A stretch of DNA of 64,000 bases from Cupriavidus nantongensis (GCF_001598055.1 NZ_CP014844.1:620001-684000), one strand, 5' to 3'. Shown: positions 18,057 through 25,503, counted from the stretch's first letter. The notes: a model not told the origin generated them from the letters alone. Numbers and translations are program-made.

Positions 18057-18677
18057 ATGCCACGCCTCAGCTCCGCTTCCGGCCTGTTTGCCGCCTTCCG
18101 CCGCTTTTCCCTGCTGGCCGCGCTGGCCCTGGCCGTCGCCGCGTGCGGACAGCAGAAGGCGTCGTTCCGCAATGTCGATATCACCGGCGCCGCCGACTTC
18201 GGCAAGGACTTCTCGCTGACCGACCATACCGGCAAGGTGCGCACGCTGGCCGACTACAAGGGCAAGGCGGTGGTGATGTTCTTCGGCTACACCCACTGCC
18301 CGGACGTCTGCCCCACCACCATGGCCGAGCTGAAAGCGGTGATGGAGAAGCTGGGGCCGGACGCGGACCGCGTGCAGGTGCTGTTCGTCACGGTCGACCC
18401 GGAACGCGATACGCAGGCGCTGCTGGCGCAATACGTGCCTGCCTTCGATCCCCGCTTCGTCGGGCTGCGCCCGGCCGACGAGGCCGCGCTGCAGAAGCTG
18501 GCCAAGGACTTCAAGGTGTTCTACGCCAAGGTGCCGGGCAGCTCACCCAACAACTACACCGTCGATCACTCGGCCGGCAGCTATGTGTTCGATCCGCAGG
18601 GCAAGCTGCGGCTGTTTATCCGCCACGGCCAGGGTCCGGAGCCCATCGCGCACGACCTGAAACAGCTGTTGTCCTGA
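18057..18677 (+). CDS. SCO1/SenC copper chaperone lipoprotein
   Basis: SCO-family protein that metallates CuA of subunit II. From the chosen ATG it has 206 residues and a lipoprotein signal ending VAAC (Cys30). The copper site is complete: Cys81 and Cys85 in THCPDVCPTT and His171 in TVDHSAGSY. An in-frame ATG at 18021 would add 12 residues. It lies 113 bp after ctaB and is followed by a perfect-palindrome terminator, making it the last gene of the oxidase locus. Confidence 0.93.
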   Translation: MPRLSSASGLFAAFRRFSLLAALALAVAACGQQKASFRNVDITGAADFGKDFSLTDHTGKVRTLADYKGKAVVMFFGYTHCPDVCPTTMAELKAVMEKLGPDADRVQVLFVTVDPERDTQALLAQYVPAFDPRFVGLRPADEAALQKLAKDFKVFYAKVPGSSPNNYTVDHSAGSYVFDPQGKLRLFIRHGQGPEPIAHDLKQLLS

Positions 18678-18733
18678 TGCAGCCGGGGCGAAGGGTGCGG
18701 CATAACGTCGCACCAACGCTCCGCGGGCAACAA

Positions 18734-18761
18734 AAAAGGCCGGTCCATGGACCGGCCTTTT
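18734..18761. terminator. Bidirectional terminator between sco and rpoH
   Basis: A perfect 28-bp palindrome, AAAAGGCCGGTCC mirrored around a central ATG-G region, with A- and T-runs at its ends. It separates the convergent sco and rpoH genes and can stop transcription both ways. Confidence 0.85.
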
Positions 18762-18779
18762 GCATGGTTGCGGTGAGGA

Positions 18780-19706
18780 TCAGGCGAATGCCTGCAGCGC
18801 GCCCTTCATCTTCTTCATCGCCGCCGCCTCGATCTGGCGGATGCGCTCGGCCGACACGCCGAACTCGTCGGCCAGCTCATGCAGCGTGGCGCCGCCCGAG
18901 CCGTCGTCCTCGACGTTGAGCCAGCGTGCCTCGATGATGCGGCGGCTGCGTTCGTCGAGCTTGCCCAGCGCTTCTTCCAGCCCCTCGACCTGCATCCGGT
19001 CGTGGCGCTTGGCTTCCATCACGCGGGTCGGCTCGTTGTGGTTGTCGGCCAGGTAGGCGATGGGGGCGAATTCCTCTTCGCCGTCGTCGACCTGCCCTTC
19101 GAGCGCCAGGTCGCCGCCCGACAGGCGGGTTTCCATCTCCATCACTTCTTCGGGCTTGACGTTCAGCTCGCGCGCGACGGCCTCGACCTGTTCCGGCGTA
19201 AAGGTGTGGCCGCCCTGCTTGTGGCTGCGCAGGTTGAAGAACAGCTTGCGCTGGGCCTTGGTGGTGGCCACCTTGACCATGCGCCAGTTCTTCAGCACGT
19301 ATTCATGGATTTCGGCCTTGATCCAGTGCATCGCGTACGACACCAGCCGCACGCCCTGGTCCGGATCGAAACGCTTCACCGCCTTCATCAGCCCGATATT
19401 GCCTTCCTGGATCAGGTCGGCGTGGGGCAGGCCGTAGCCGAGGTACTGGCGGGCGATCGACACCACCAGCCGCAGGTGCGACATCACCAGGCGGCGCGCC
19501 GCGTCGACGGAATCGTGGTCGCGCAGTTCGCGCGCGAGGCGTTGCTCTTCCTCTGCGGTCAGCAGCGGAATACGGTGGACAGCCTGGATATAGCTGTCGA
19601 GGTTGCCCACGGTCGCCGGAAAGGTCAGCGCAAAGCTGCCCGTGTTCCGGGGCACCGTCGGCAGACGGTTATTCAGGGTTTGGTCGGCAGACAAGACTGC
19701 GTTCAC
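18780..19706 (-). CDS. rpoH: Heat-shock RNA polymerase sigma factor RpoH (sigma32)
   Basis: Alternative sigma factor for heat-shock genes, 308 residues. Region 2 reads MSHLRLVVSIARQYLGYGLPHADLIQEGNIGLMKAVKRFD. The RpoH box (QRKLFFNLR, residues 152-160), which distinguishes sigma32 from other group-3 sigmas, is exact. Region 4 ends with TLHELADEFGVSAERIRQIEAAAMKKMK. The start is the ATG before NAVLSADQTL. A perfect CIRCE element lies 81-107 bp upstream, suggesting HrcA repression. Confidence 0.98.
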   Translation of the reverse strand: MNAVLSADQTLNNRLPTVPRNTGSFALTFPATVGNLDSYIQAVHRIPLLTAEEEQRLARELRDHDSVDAARRLVMSHLRLVVSIARQYLGYGLPHADLIQEGNIGLMKAVKRFDPDQGVRLVSYAMHWIKAEIHEYVLKNWRMVKVATTKAQRKLFFNLRSHKQGGHTFTPEQVEAVARELNVKPEEVMEMETRLSGGDLALEGQVDDGEEEFAPIAYLADNHNEPTRVMEAKRHDRMQVEGLEEALGKLDERSRRIIEARWLNVEDDGSGGATLHELADEFGVSAERIRQIEAAAMKKMKGALQAFA

Positions 19707-19786
19707 TCAATGGCTCCTTTCGCGTCCGGCGGTTTGGTTGCCGGTGCGCCGCGGTCCCTGGGGAATCGGCGGCACTGCAACACATC

Positions 19787-19813
19787 TTAGCACTCTGGCC
19801 GGGTGAGTGCTAA
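19787..19813. promoter_or_regulatory. CIRCE operator (HrcA binding site) upstream of rpoH
   Basis: The sequence is TTAGCACTC, nine bases, then GAGTGCTAA: an exact match to the CIRCE consensus on both arms and in spacing. CIRCE is the target of the HrcA heat-shock repressor, normally at groESL or dnaK. Here it lies 81-107 bp before the rpoH start codon and about 235 bp from pirin, so rpoH is the likely target. A minus-strand TAAGAT (19784-19789) next to it could be the -10. Confidence 0.9.
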
Positions 19814-19901
19814 TTGGAGTTCCGATGGCCTTGATAGTTCCCGGGTATCGCTTCATCTAATCGAATAGCCAGGGAGATCGTAAAGAGACGGCAACGATAC
19901 C

Positions 19902-19944
19902 GCTGCCACCGGGCACTGTAGTTAGAGCGCAGGCTGCCACCGGG
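19902..19944 (+). repeat. Pair of 12-bp direct repeats upstream of the pirin gene
   Basis: GCTGCCACCGGG occurs at 19902-19913 and again at 19933-19944, 31 bp apart start to start, about three helical turns. The second copy ends about 40 bp before a possible -10 for the pirin gene. This could be a regulator-binding pair; it could also be chance. Confidence 0.45.
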
Positions 19945-20048
19945 GTTCTGCCCGGCGCTGCAATGCTCTGTTCCAGCAGCGGCTACACTCGACCGGCGGG
20001 CGGCGCACTGGCATGCTTGCGAGCCTCTCTTATCGGATCGGAGGATTT

Positions 20049-20924
20049 ATGTCTGCTATCGAACACTTGCTCAAGCCGCATGTGCGCGACCTGGGCGATT
20101 TCACCGTGCGCCGGCTGCTGCCGGCCGCGGCAACCCAGACCGTCGGGCCGTTTATCTTCTTTGACCATATGGGACCGGTGCAGCTGCCGCCCGGCCAGGG
20201 CGCCGATGTGCGCCCGCATCCTCATATCGGCCTGGCCACGGTCACCTACCTGTTCGAGGGCGAGATCATCCATCGCGACAGCCTTGGCAGCGACCAGGCG
20301 ATCCGCCCCGGCGACGTCAACTGGATGACCGCCGGCCATGGCATCGTGCACTCGGAGCGTTCGCCCCAGCATGTGCGCCCGGAGGGCGCGCGCCTGCATG
20401 GCATCCAGACCTGGGTCGCGCTGCCGCAGCAGCACGAGGGCGCCGAGCCGTCGTTCTTCCACCATCCCGCGGCGACGCTGCCGCGTATCGAGCGGCCCGG
20501 CCTGCGCATGGTGGTGATTGCCGGCGATGCGTTCGGCCAGACCTCGCCGGTCAAGGTCTTCAGCCGCACGCTGTACGTGGCGATCGAGCTGGACGCGGGC
20601 GCCAGCGTGGAGATTCCCGCCGACCACGCCGAGCGCGGCATCTATCCGGTCGACGGCGCGGTCTCGCTCGACGGCGAGCCGCTGCCGGCCGAGCACATGG
20701 TGGTGCTGACGCCGGGCCAGCCGGCAACGCTGACGGCGACGGCGCCGTCGCGGGTGATGCTGCTGGGCGGCGACCCGACCGACGGCCACCGCTTTATCTA
20801 CTGGAATTTCGTCGCCAGCAGCAAGCTGGCGATCGAGGCCGCGGCCCAGCGCTGGGAGGACGACCAGTTCCCGCACGTGCCGGGCGAGACCGAGCGCATT
20901 CCGCTGCCCCCGCGCAAGCCCTGA
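20049..20924 (+). CDS. Pirin family protein
   Basis: Bicupin of the pirin family, 291 residues. The N-terminal metal-binding cupin has the typical signature FDHMGP, DVRPHPHIGLATVTYLFEGEI and HGIVHSER (three His and a Glu bind iron). The second cupin follows with DGAVSLDGEPLPAEHMVVL. Bacterial pirins include quercetinases and redox or transcription cofactors, so the substrate is unknown. The start at MSAIEHLL follows GGAGGA at good spacing and was preferred over an upstream ATG. Confidence 0.9.
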   Translation: MSAIEHLLKPHVRDLGDFTVRRLLPAAATQTVGPFIFFDHMGPVQLPPGQGADVRPHPHIGLATVTYLFEGEIIHRDSLGSDQAIRPGDVNWMTAGHGIVHSERSPQHVRPEGARLHGIQTWVALPQQHEGAEPSFFHHPAATLPRIERPGLRMVVIAGDAFGQTSPVKVFSRTLYVAIELDAGASVEIPADHAERGIYPVDGAVSLDGEPLPAEHMVVLTPGQPATLTATAPSRVMLLGGDPTDGHRFIYWNFVASSKLAIEAAAQRWEDDQFPHVPGETERIPLPPRKP

Positions 20925-20943
20925 CGGTTGTCGCCAGGCCGGC

Positions 20944-21936
20944 TCAGACCGGGCTGGCCCAGGTCACGCGCGTGCCCTGGCGCAGGCATTCGCGGATGGC
21001 CTCGATCTGGATGGTGATGGGCGCCGGCACCGGCACCGCGCCATCGAGCACGCGCCGGATCCAGGCCACGGTCAGGCCGGCATCGCTGCCCGGCGGCAGC
21101 TCCGGCACGTCGCCGATCGAGCCTCCGGCCTGGCCCACCAGCGTCTGCTGGTGGCCTTCATGCAGCCAGTCGATGCGGCCGCTGCGCCGGGCGTCGGCCA
21201 CCACCTCGCCCTCGGTGCCGCGCGCCAGCAGCACGTTGGCGGGCTCGTGCGAGAAGTAGTCGGTCAGCGTCTCGCGGTATTCGGGGTGCGTGTAGCTGTA
21301 CAGCCGCAGGCCTTCGGCGGGCGTGTGCTCGCCCACCGGCTGCAGCATCTTGGCCACCGTATGCGACGAATTGCGCAGGCCGATCACCGTGCGCCGCTCC
21401 AGCAGCCGCGACAGCCCGGGCGACAGCACGTCGACCGGCAGCACCGCCAGCGGGCCGTCCCCATCGCTCTTGCGCAGCTGGGCCGACGCTTCGGCGGTGC
21501 TCGCGCACAGGGGCACGCCCAGCGCCTCGAACAGCGCCATGCTGGTCACGCGGCCCTCGAACACGCGCGTGCCGTGCACCAGCACCGGAATGCCTTCGCG
21601 GGCCAGCAGCAGCGCCAGCAGCGGCACCAGGTTGGGCTGCTTGCGCGCACCGTTGTAGCTGGGGATCACCACCACCTGCCGGTCCGGCGGCGCCGGCAGC
21701 GGCTGGCAATGCGCATGGGCGGCCTCCAGCATGCCGGCCAGCTCGTGCGGGGCCTCACCCTTGATGCGATAGGCCATCAGGATCGCGCCCAGCTCCAGGT
21801 CGGACACGCGGCCCGCCAGCATGGCATCGAACAGGGCCTGCGCGTCCTCGCGCGGCAGCGCGCGCGCGCCGTTGACGCCGCGGCCGATCTCCTTGATATA
21901 GCGGGCGGCGGGGAAAGGGGCGGCGGTGGTGGTCAT
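20944..21936 (-). CDS. ybiB: DNA-binding protein YbiB (TrpD2-like)
   Basis: A 330-residue homologue of anthranilate phosphoribosyltransferase lacking its biosynthetic role. It has an N-terminal helical domain (LPREDAQALFDAMLAGRVSDLELGAILMA split over two helices) and a phosphoribosyltransferase fold with VVIPSYNGARKQPNLVPLLALLL and a degenerate substrate loop. E. coli YbiB binds nucleic acid non-specifically. It lies downstream of nrtABD on the same strand. YbiB-type genes are often neighbours of nitrate assimilation genes. Confidence 0.85.
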   Translation of the reverse strand: MTTTAAPFPAARYIKEIGRGVNGARALPREDAQALFDAMLAGRVSDLELGAILMAYRIKGEAPHELAGMLEAAHAHCQPLPAPPDRQVVVIPSYNGARKQPNLVPLLALLLAREGIPVLVHGTRVFEGRVTSMALFEALGVPLCASTAEASAQLRKSDGDGPLAVLPVDVLSPGLSRLLERRTVIGLRNSSHTVAKMLQPVGEHTPAEGLRLYSYTHPEYRETLTDYFSHEPANVLLARGTEGEVVADARRSGRIDWLHEGHQQTLVGQAGGSIGDVPELPPGSDAGLTVAWIRRVLDGAVPVPAPITIQIEAIRECLRQGTRVTWASPV

Positions 21937-22018
21937 GGCGGCGTGGGGTAGTCTGTTCTGGGTTCATGATAGCGGAGCGCGGCGGCCGCGCCCATGGCCG
22001 CCTGGCGCGCCCCTAACG

Positions 22019-22070
22019 CGACCTCGCGACCTCGCGACCTCGCGGCCTCGCGGCCTCGCGGCCTCGCGGC
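22019..22070. repeat. 8-bp tandem repeat tract
   Basis: Six and a half consecutive octamers: three CGACCTCG, then three CGGCCTCG, then a partial copy. The last copy runs into the nrtD stop codon, so the array begins immediately downstream of nrtD, between it and ybiB. Such a tract is prone to slippage. It could also mark a past deletion or duplication endpoint. Confidence 0.85.
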
Positions 22071-22873
22071 TAAGCCGCTTCCTGCAGCGCCGGATTGCGC
22101 TGCTTGCGGTAGAGGAAGTCCAGCACCGCGGTGCGGCAGCCGTGGTAGGCCGGGTCGTCCGCCAGCGCCACGCGGTCGCGCGGGCGCGGCAGGTCCACCG
22201 TCAGGATCTCGCCGATGGTGGCGGCCGGGCCGTTGGTCATCATCACGATGCGGTCGGCCAGCAGCACCGCCTCGTCGACATCGTGCGTCACCATCACCAC
22301 CGTGCTGCGCGTGCGCGCGACGATCTTGATCAGTTCGTCCTGCAGGTGCGCGCGCGTGAGCGCATCGAGCGCGCCGAAGGGCTCGTCCATCAGCAGCACC
22401 TTGGGCGCCATCGCCAGCGCACGGGCAATGCCCACGCGCTGCTTCATGCCGCCGGAGATTTCGTGCGGATACTTGCCTTCGGCGTGGCTCAGGCCCACCA
22501 GCGCCAGTGTGTCGTGCGTGCGCGCCCTGAGCTGCGCCTTGTCCTCGCTGGCCGCGAACACGCGCTCGACGCCGAGGTAGACGTTGTCGAAACAGGTGAG
22601 CCACGGCAGCAGCGAATGGTTCTGGAACACCACCGCGCGCTCCGGCCCGGGCCCGGCGATTTCGCGCCCGGCGCAGATCAGCGCGCCAGTGGTGGGTGTG
22701 GCCAGCCCCGCCAGCAGGTTCAGCAGCGTGGACTTGCCGCAGCCGGAGTGGCCGATCAGCGTGATGAACTCGCCCTCGGCGATCTGCAGCTGGATGTCGC
22801 GCAGCGCGACGAACGGGCCCTTGCGGGTCTTGAAGGTCTGGCCGACGTTTTCGATGCTGACGAACTTGTCCAT
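22070..22873 (-). CDS. nrtD: Nitrate/nitrite ABC transporter ATP-binding subunit
   Basis: ABC ATPase of the nitrate/sulfonate/taurine class, 267 residues. It has Walker A GHSGCGKSTLL, Q-loop VFQNHSLLPWLT, signature EISGGMKQRVGIARAL, Walker B VLLMDEPFGALD and H-loop VTHDVDEA. The start at MDKFVSIENVGQTFKT was chosen over an upstream in-frame ATG inside the permease gene. It is the third gene of nrtA-nrtB-nrtD. It has one nucleotide-binding domain only, so the complex probably uses a homodimer. Confidence 0.92.
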   Translation of the reverse strand: MDKFVSIENVGQTFKTRKGPFVALRDIQLQIAEGEFITLIGHSGCGKSTLLNLLAGLATPTTGALICAGREIAGPGPERAVVFQNHSLLPWLTCFDNVYLGVERVFAASEDKAQLRARTHDTLALVGLSHAEGKYPHEISGGMKQRVGIARALAMAPKVLLMDEPFGALDALTRAHLQDELIKIVARTRSTVVMVTHDVDEAVLLADRIVMMTNGPAATIGEILTVDLPRPRDRVALADDPAYHGCRTAVLDFLYRKQRNPALQEAA

Positions 22874-22892
22874 GGCGTTTCTCCCGGTCGGA

Positions 22893-23783
22893 TCAATGGG
22901 TGCCGTAGCTGAAGCGCCGGGCCAGCGCCAGCAGCGCATGTTCCAGCAGCAGGCCGATCAGGCCGATAACGAAGATGGCGATCACGATGTGCTCGACCTT
23001 CAGGTTGTTCCACTCGTCCCACAGCCAGAAGCCGATGCCGGTGCCGCCGGTCAGCATCTCGGCCGCGACGATCACCAGCCAGGCCGTGCCGATCGACAGC
23101 CGCACGCCGGTCAGCATGTAGGGCAGCACCGCGGGCAACAGCACGCGCGTGAACACCTTCCACTCGGACAGGTCGAGCACGCGCGCCACGTTCAGGTAGT
23201 CCTGCGGCACGCGCGTGACGCCCACCGCGGTGTTGATCACCATCGGCCAGATCGAGCAGATAAAGATCGCCCAGATCGCGGCGGGATTGGCGGCCTTGAA
23301 CAGCAGCAGCCCGATCGGCAGCCACGCCAGCGGCGAGACCGGACGCAGCAGGCTGATCACCGGCGCAGTCATCGCGTTCAGGAACGCAAAGCGCCCGATC
23401 ACGAAACCGGCCGGGATGCCGACCAGCGCGGCCAGGCCGAAGCCCGCCGCCACGCGCGCCAGCGACGCCAGCACATTCCAGCCGATGCCCTGGTCATTGG
23501 GCCCGTTGCGATAGAACGGATCGGCAAACAGCGGCACCGCGGCGTTCCAGGTCGCGCCCGGGGTGGGGATGGCCGGGATCATGGTGGCGATGCCGTGCCA
23601 GGCCAGCACGAACAGGGCGAAGCCCAGCAGCGGCGGCACCGCCTTGAGCACCAGCGCGGCGGCGGCCTCGCGGCGTGCCGTGCGCCGGGCCTGCGCGGCG
23701 ATTTCCTGTTCGCGCCGGCGGCTCCGTTCCTTGGTGTCGGGATCGGCTGCGGCATCGGGCGTGGTGGAGGCTATGGCATTCAC
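22893..23783 (-). CDS. nrtB: Nitrate/nitrite ABC transporter permease
   Basis: Inner-membrane permease of 296 residues with about six helices and a long, charged N-terminal cytosolic stretch (KERSRRREQEIAAQARRTAR). The EAA-like coupling loop reads ARVLDLSEWKVFTRVLLPAVLPYM. The SISPLAWLPIGLLLF-type segment (RPVSPLAWLPIGLLLFK) and WLVIVAAEMLTGG...GFWLWDEWN are typical of NrtB/NasE rather than SsuC. It lies between nrtA and nrtD with short gaps. Confidence 0.92.
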   Translation of the reverse strand: MNAIASTTPDAAADPDTKERSRRREQEIAAQARRTARREAAAALVLKAVPPLLGFALFVLAWHGIATMIPAIPTPGATWNAAVPLFADPFYRNGPNDQGIGWNVLASLARVAAGFGLAALVGIPAGFVIGRFAFLNAMTAPVISLLRPVSPLAWLPIGLLLFKAANPAAIWAIFICSIWPMVINTAVGVTRVPQDYLNVARVLDLSEWKVFTRVLLPAVLPYMLTGVRLSIGTAWLVIVAAEMLTGGTGIGFWLWDEWNNLKVEHIVIAIFVIGLIGLLLEHALLALARRFSYGTH

Positions 23784-23814
23784 GTCGGGCTCCTTTGGTC
23801 AGGGGCACTGCGGA

Positions 23815-25149
23815 TCAGGCGGCAGGCGCGCCGGCGGCCTTGATCTTGAAACCGTCGGCATAGGCTTTCGGGTCCTTGCCGTCCCAGACCACGCCGTCGA
23901 TCAGCTTCGAGCTGCGCATGTCGCTCTTTGGCAGAGGGACCTGCGCGGCGGTGGCGGCCTGCTTGTAGATGTCGATGCGGTTGACCTGCCTGGCCACGGC
24001 GAGGTAATCCGGGTGGGTCTTGAGCAGGCCCCAGCGCTTGTGCTGCGTCAGGAACCACATGCCGTCGGACAGGAACGGGAAGTTCGCGTTGCCGTCCTGG
24101 TAGAACTTCATCGCGTCGGGGTCGTCCCAGGTCTTGCCCAGCCCGTTGGTGTAGCGGCCCAGCATGCGGTCGAGGATGATGTCCATGTCGGTATTGACGT
24201 AGGACTTGGCGGCGATGGTTTCGGCGGTCTTGCGGCGGTTGGAGGCCGATGCATCGATGAACTTCGACGCCTCCAGCACCGCCGCCACCATCGCGCGCGC
24301 CGTGTTGGGATGCTTCTGCACGAACTCGGCGGTGGTGCCCAGCGTCTTTTCCGGATGGTTCTTCCAGATTGCCTGCGTGGTCTCGGCGGTGAAGCCGATC
24401 TTGTCGGCAATCGCGCGCGCGCCCCAGGGCTCGCCCACGCAAAAGCCATCCATGTTGCCCACGCGCATGTTGGCCACCATCTGCGGCGGCGGCACCGTGA
24501 TGGCCTTGGCGTCCTGCATCGGGTTGATGCCGTTGGCCGCCAGCCAGTAGTACAGCCACATCGCATGCGTGCCGGTCGGGAAGGTCTGGGCGAAGGTGTA
24601 GTCGCGCTTTTCCTTCGTCATCAGCGCCTTCAGGCTGGCACCGTCGCGCACGCCTTTGTCGGCCAGCTTGGACGACAGCGTGATGGCCTGGCCGTTGTGG
24701 TTCAGGCTCATCAGCACGGCCATGTCCTTCTTCGGCCCGCCGATGCCGAGCTGCACGCCATAGACCAGGCCGTAGAGCACGTGGGCCGCGTCCAGCTCGC
24801 CATTGACCAGCTTGTCGCGCACGCCCGCCCACGAGGCTTCCTTGGTCGGCGTGATCTTGATGCCGTACTTCTTGTCGAGCCCGAGCGTGGCCGCCATTAC
24901 TACCGAGGCGCAGTCGGTCAGCGGGATAAAGCCGATGCGCACCTCGGACTTCTCCGGCGCGTCGGAGCCCGCGGCCCAGGCGCCGGCGCGCACCAGCGGA
25001 TCGACCAGCGTCATCACGCTGGCGCCGGCGATGGTGGCCAGCGCACGGCGCCGGCCGCTGCTGGCCGGTACCGCGTCGGCGGCGGCAGCGGCGTCGGAGT
25101 GCTGGACGGCCGGGTGCAGCGGCCTGGCATGGCTGAGGCGAGAGGGCAT
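23815..25149 (-). CDS. nrtA: Nitrate/nitrite ABC transporter substrate-binding protein
   Basis: NrtA/NasF-type binding protein, 444 residues. The N-terminus carries a probable Tat signal (RRRALATIAGASVMTL, about residues 33-48) preceded by an unusually long n-region. The mature domain begins EVRIGFIPLTDCAS. Family signatures include KKYGIKITPTKEASWAGVRDKL, FPTGTHAMWLYYWLAA, FCVGEPWGARA and MWFLTQHKRWGLL. The ATG follows TTGGAGCC. The signal separates it from cytoplasmic NasS, its closest paralogue. An antitermination-type leader precedes the gene. Confidence 0.92.
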   Translation of the reverse strand: MPSRLSHARPLHPAVQHSDAAAAADAVPASSGRRRALATIAGASVMTLVDPLVRAGAWAAGSDAPEKSEVRIGFIPLTDCASVVMAATLGLDKKYGIKITPTKEASWAGVRDKLVNGELDAAHVLYGLVYGVQLGIGGPKKDMAVLMSLNHNGQAITLSSKLADKGVRDGASLKALMTKEKRDYTFAQTFPTGTHAMWLYYWLAANGINPMQDAKAITVPPPQMVANMRVGNMDGFCVGEPWGARAIADKIGFTAETTQAIWKNHPEKTLGTTAEFVQKHPNTARAMVAAVLEASKFIDASASNRRKTAETIAAKSYVNTDMDIILDRMLGRYTNGLGKTWDDPDAMKFYQDGNANFPFLSDGMWFLTQHKRWGLLKTHPDYLAVARQVNRIDIYKQAATAAQVPLPKSDMRSSKLIDGVVWDGKDPKAYADGFKIKAAGAPAA

Positions 25150-25163
25150 TGCGTGGCTCCAAG

Positions 25164-25222
25164 AAAAAAGCGTCCCCTGGCACAGCCGGCTTCGCCAGAA
25201 GACCGGTGCGCTGCGGGGACGC
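25164..25222 (-). terminator. Leader terminator just upstream of nrtA
   Basis: Minus-strand RNA would fold as GCGTCCCC ... GGGGACGC (8 bp) followed by six T. The interior can pair further (CCGG/CCGG and CTTC/GAAG around a TGGC loop). The T-run ends 14 nt before the nrtA ATG, overlapping nothing coding. A strong terminator directly before the first gene of an operon implies regulated readthrough. Confidence 0.88.
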
Positions 25223-25237
25223 CGTTGTCCGTGGCGT

Positions 25238-25295
25238 GACGCGGCCAGCGTTGGCCATGTCCGCCTGAATTGTCGATCGGCCGCCGTTGGCCGAT
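25238..25295 (-). promoter_or_regulatory. ANTAR-target leader RNA: two hexaloop hairpins (P1, P2)
   Basis: P1 (25276-25295) is a 7-bp stem ATCGGCC/GGCCGAT with loop AACGGC. P2 (25238-25261) is GGCC/GGCC, extended by GACAT/GCGTC with one mismatch, with loop AACGCT. Both six-base loops have A at position 1 and G at position 4, the published recognition feature of ANTAR antiterminators. A 14-nt linker separates them. They lie between the sigma54 promoter and the nrtA leader terminator, and the adjacent gene encodes NasT, an ANTAR protein. Confidence 0.85.
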
Positions 25296-25306
25296 GCCTG
25301 CACAAC

Positions 25307-25321
25307 GCAAGGCGTATGCCA
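25307..25321 (-). promoter_or_regulatory. Sigma54 (-24/-12) promoter for nrtABD
   Basis: The minus strand reads TGGCAT-N5-TTGC, one base from the core consensus TGGCAC-N5-TTGC, with the GG and GC doublets correctly spaced. Counting 12 bases from the -12 C places the start at 25295, exactly the first base of hairpin P1. The gene for sigma54 itself (rpoN) is elsewhere in this window. Confidence 0.8.
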
Positions 25322-25488
25322 GCACTGTGCGGTGCAGCATTTCGGGGAGCGCGGAGCCGGAACGGGGCAAAAGAGGGATGAAATGGGCTAGCGCGGTGCG
25401 TACGTGACGCGGTCCGGACACAGCCGGCGCAGTGCCGGCGGCAATGGGCGAGCGAGGCGGAAATGGCGTCGCGCCACGAACGTGCAGC

Positions 25489-25503
25489 GCACCAGCCGCG
25501 TGC
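25489..25503. promoter_or_regulatory. Possible NtrC-binding site
   Basis: GCAC-N7-GTGC matches the core spacing of NtrC enhancer sites (TGCAC-N7-GTGCA), about 170 bp upstream of the sigma54 promoter, a normal enhancer distance. The outer bases do not match, and such a motif is easily found by chance in GC-rich DNA. Confidence 0.3.

Larger units (their letters stand above)
19707..20048. other. Divergent intergenic region rpoH/pirin
   Basis: A 342-bp non-coding gap, lower in GC than the flanking genes. It holds the CIRCE operator (nearer rpoH) and a pair of 12-bp direct repeats (nearer the pirin gene). It also has a possible TACACT -10 for pirin at 19984-19989 without a clear -35. No open frame in it looks coding. 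Confidence 0.7.

Noticed and set aside
20011..20026. TGGCATGCTTGC near the pirin start as a sigma54 promoter
   Set aside because: Only two bases separate the GG and GC elements; five are needed.
25322..25335. GCAC...GTGC dyad touching the sigma54 promoter
   Set aside because: Spacing is six rather than seven bases and it abuts the -24 element, where an NtrC enhancer would not be expected.
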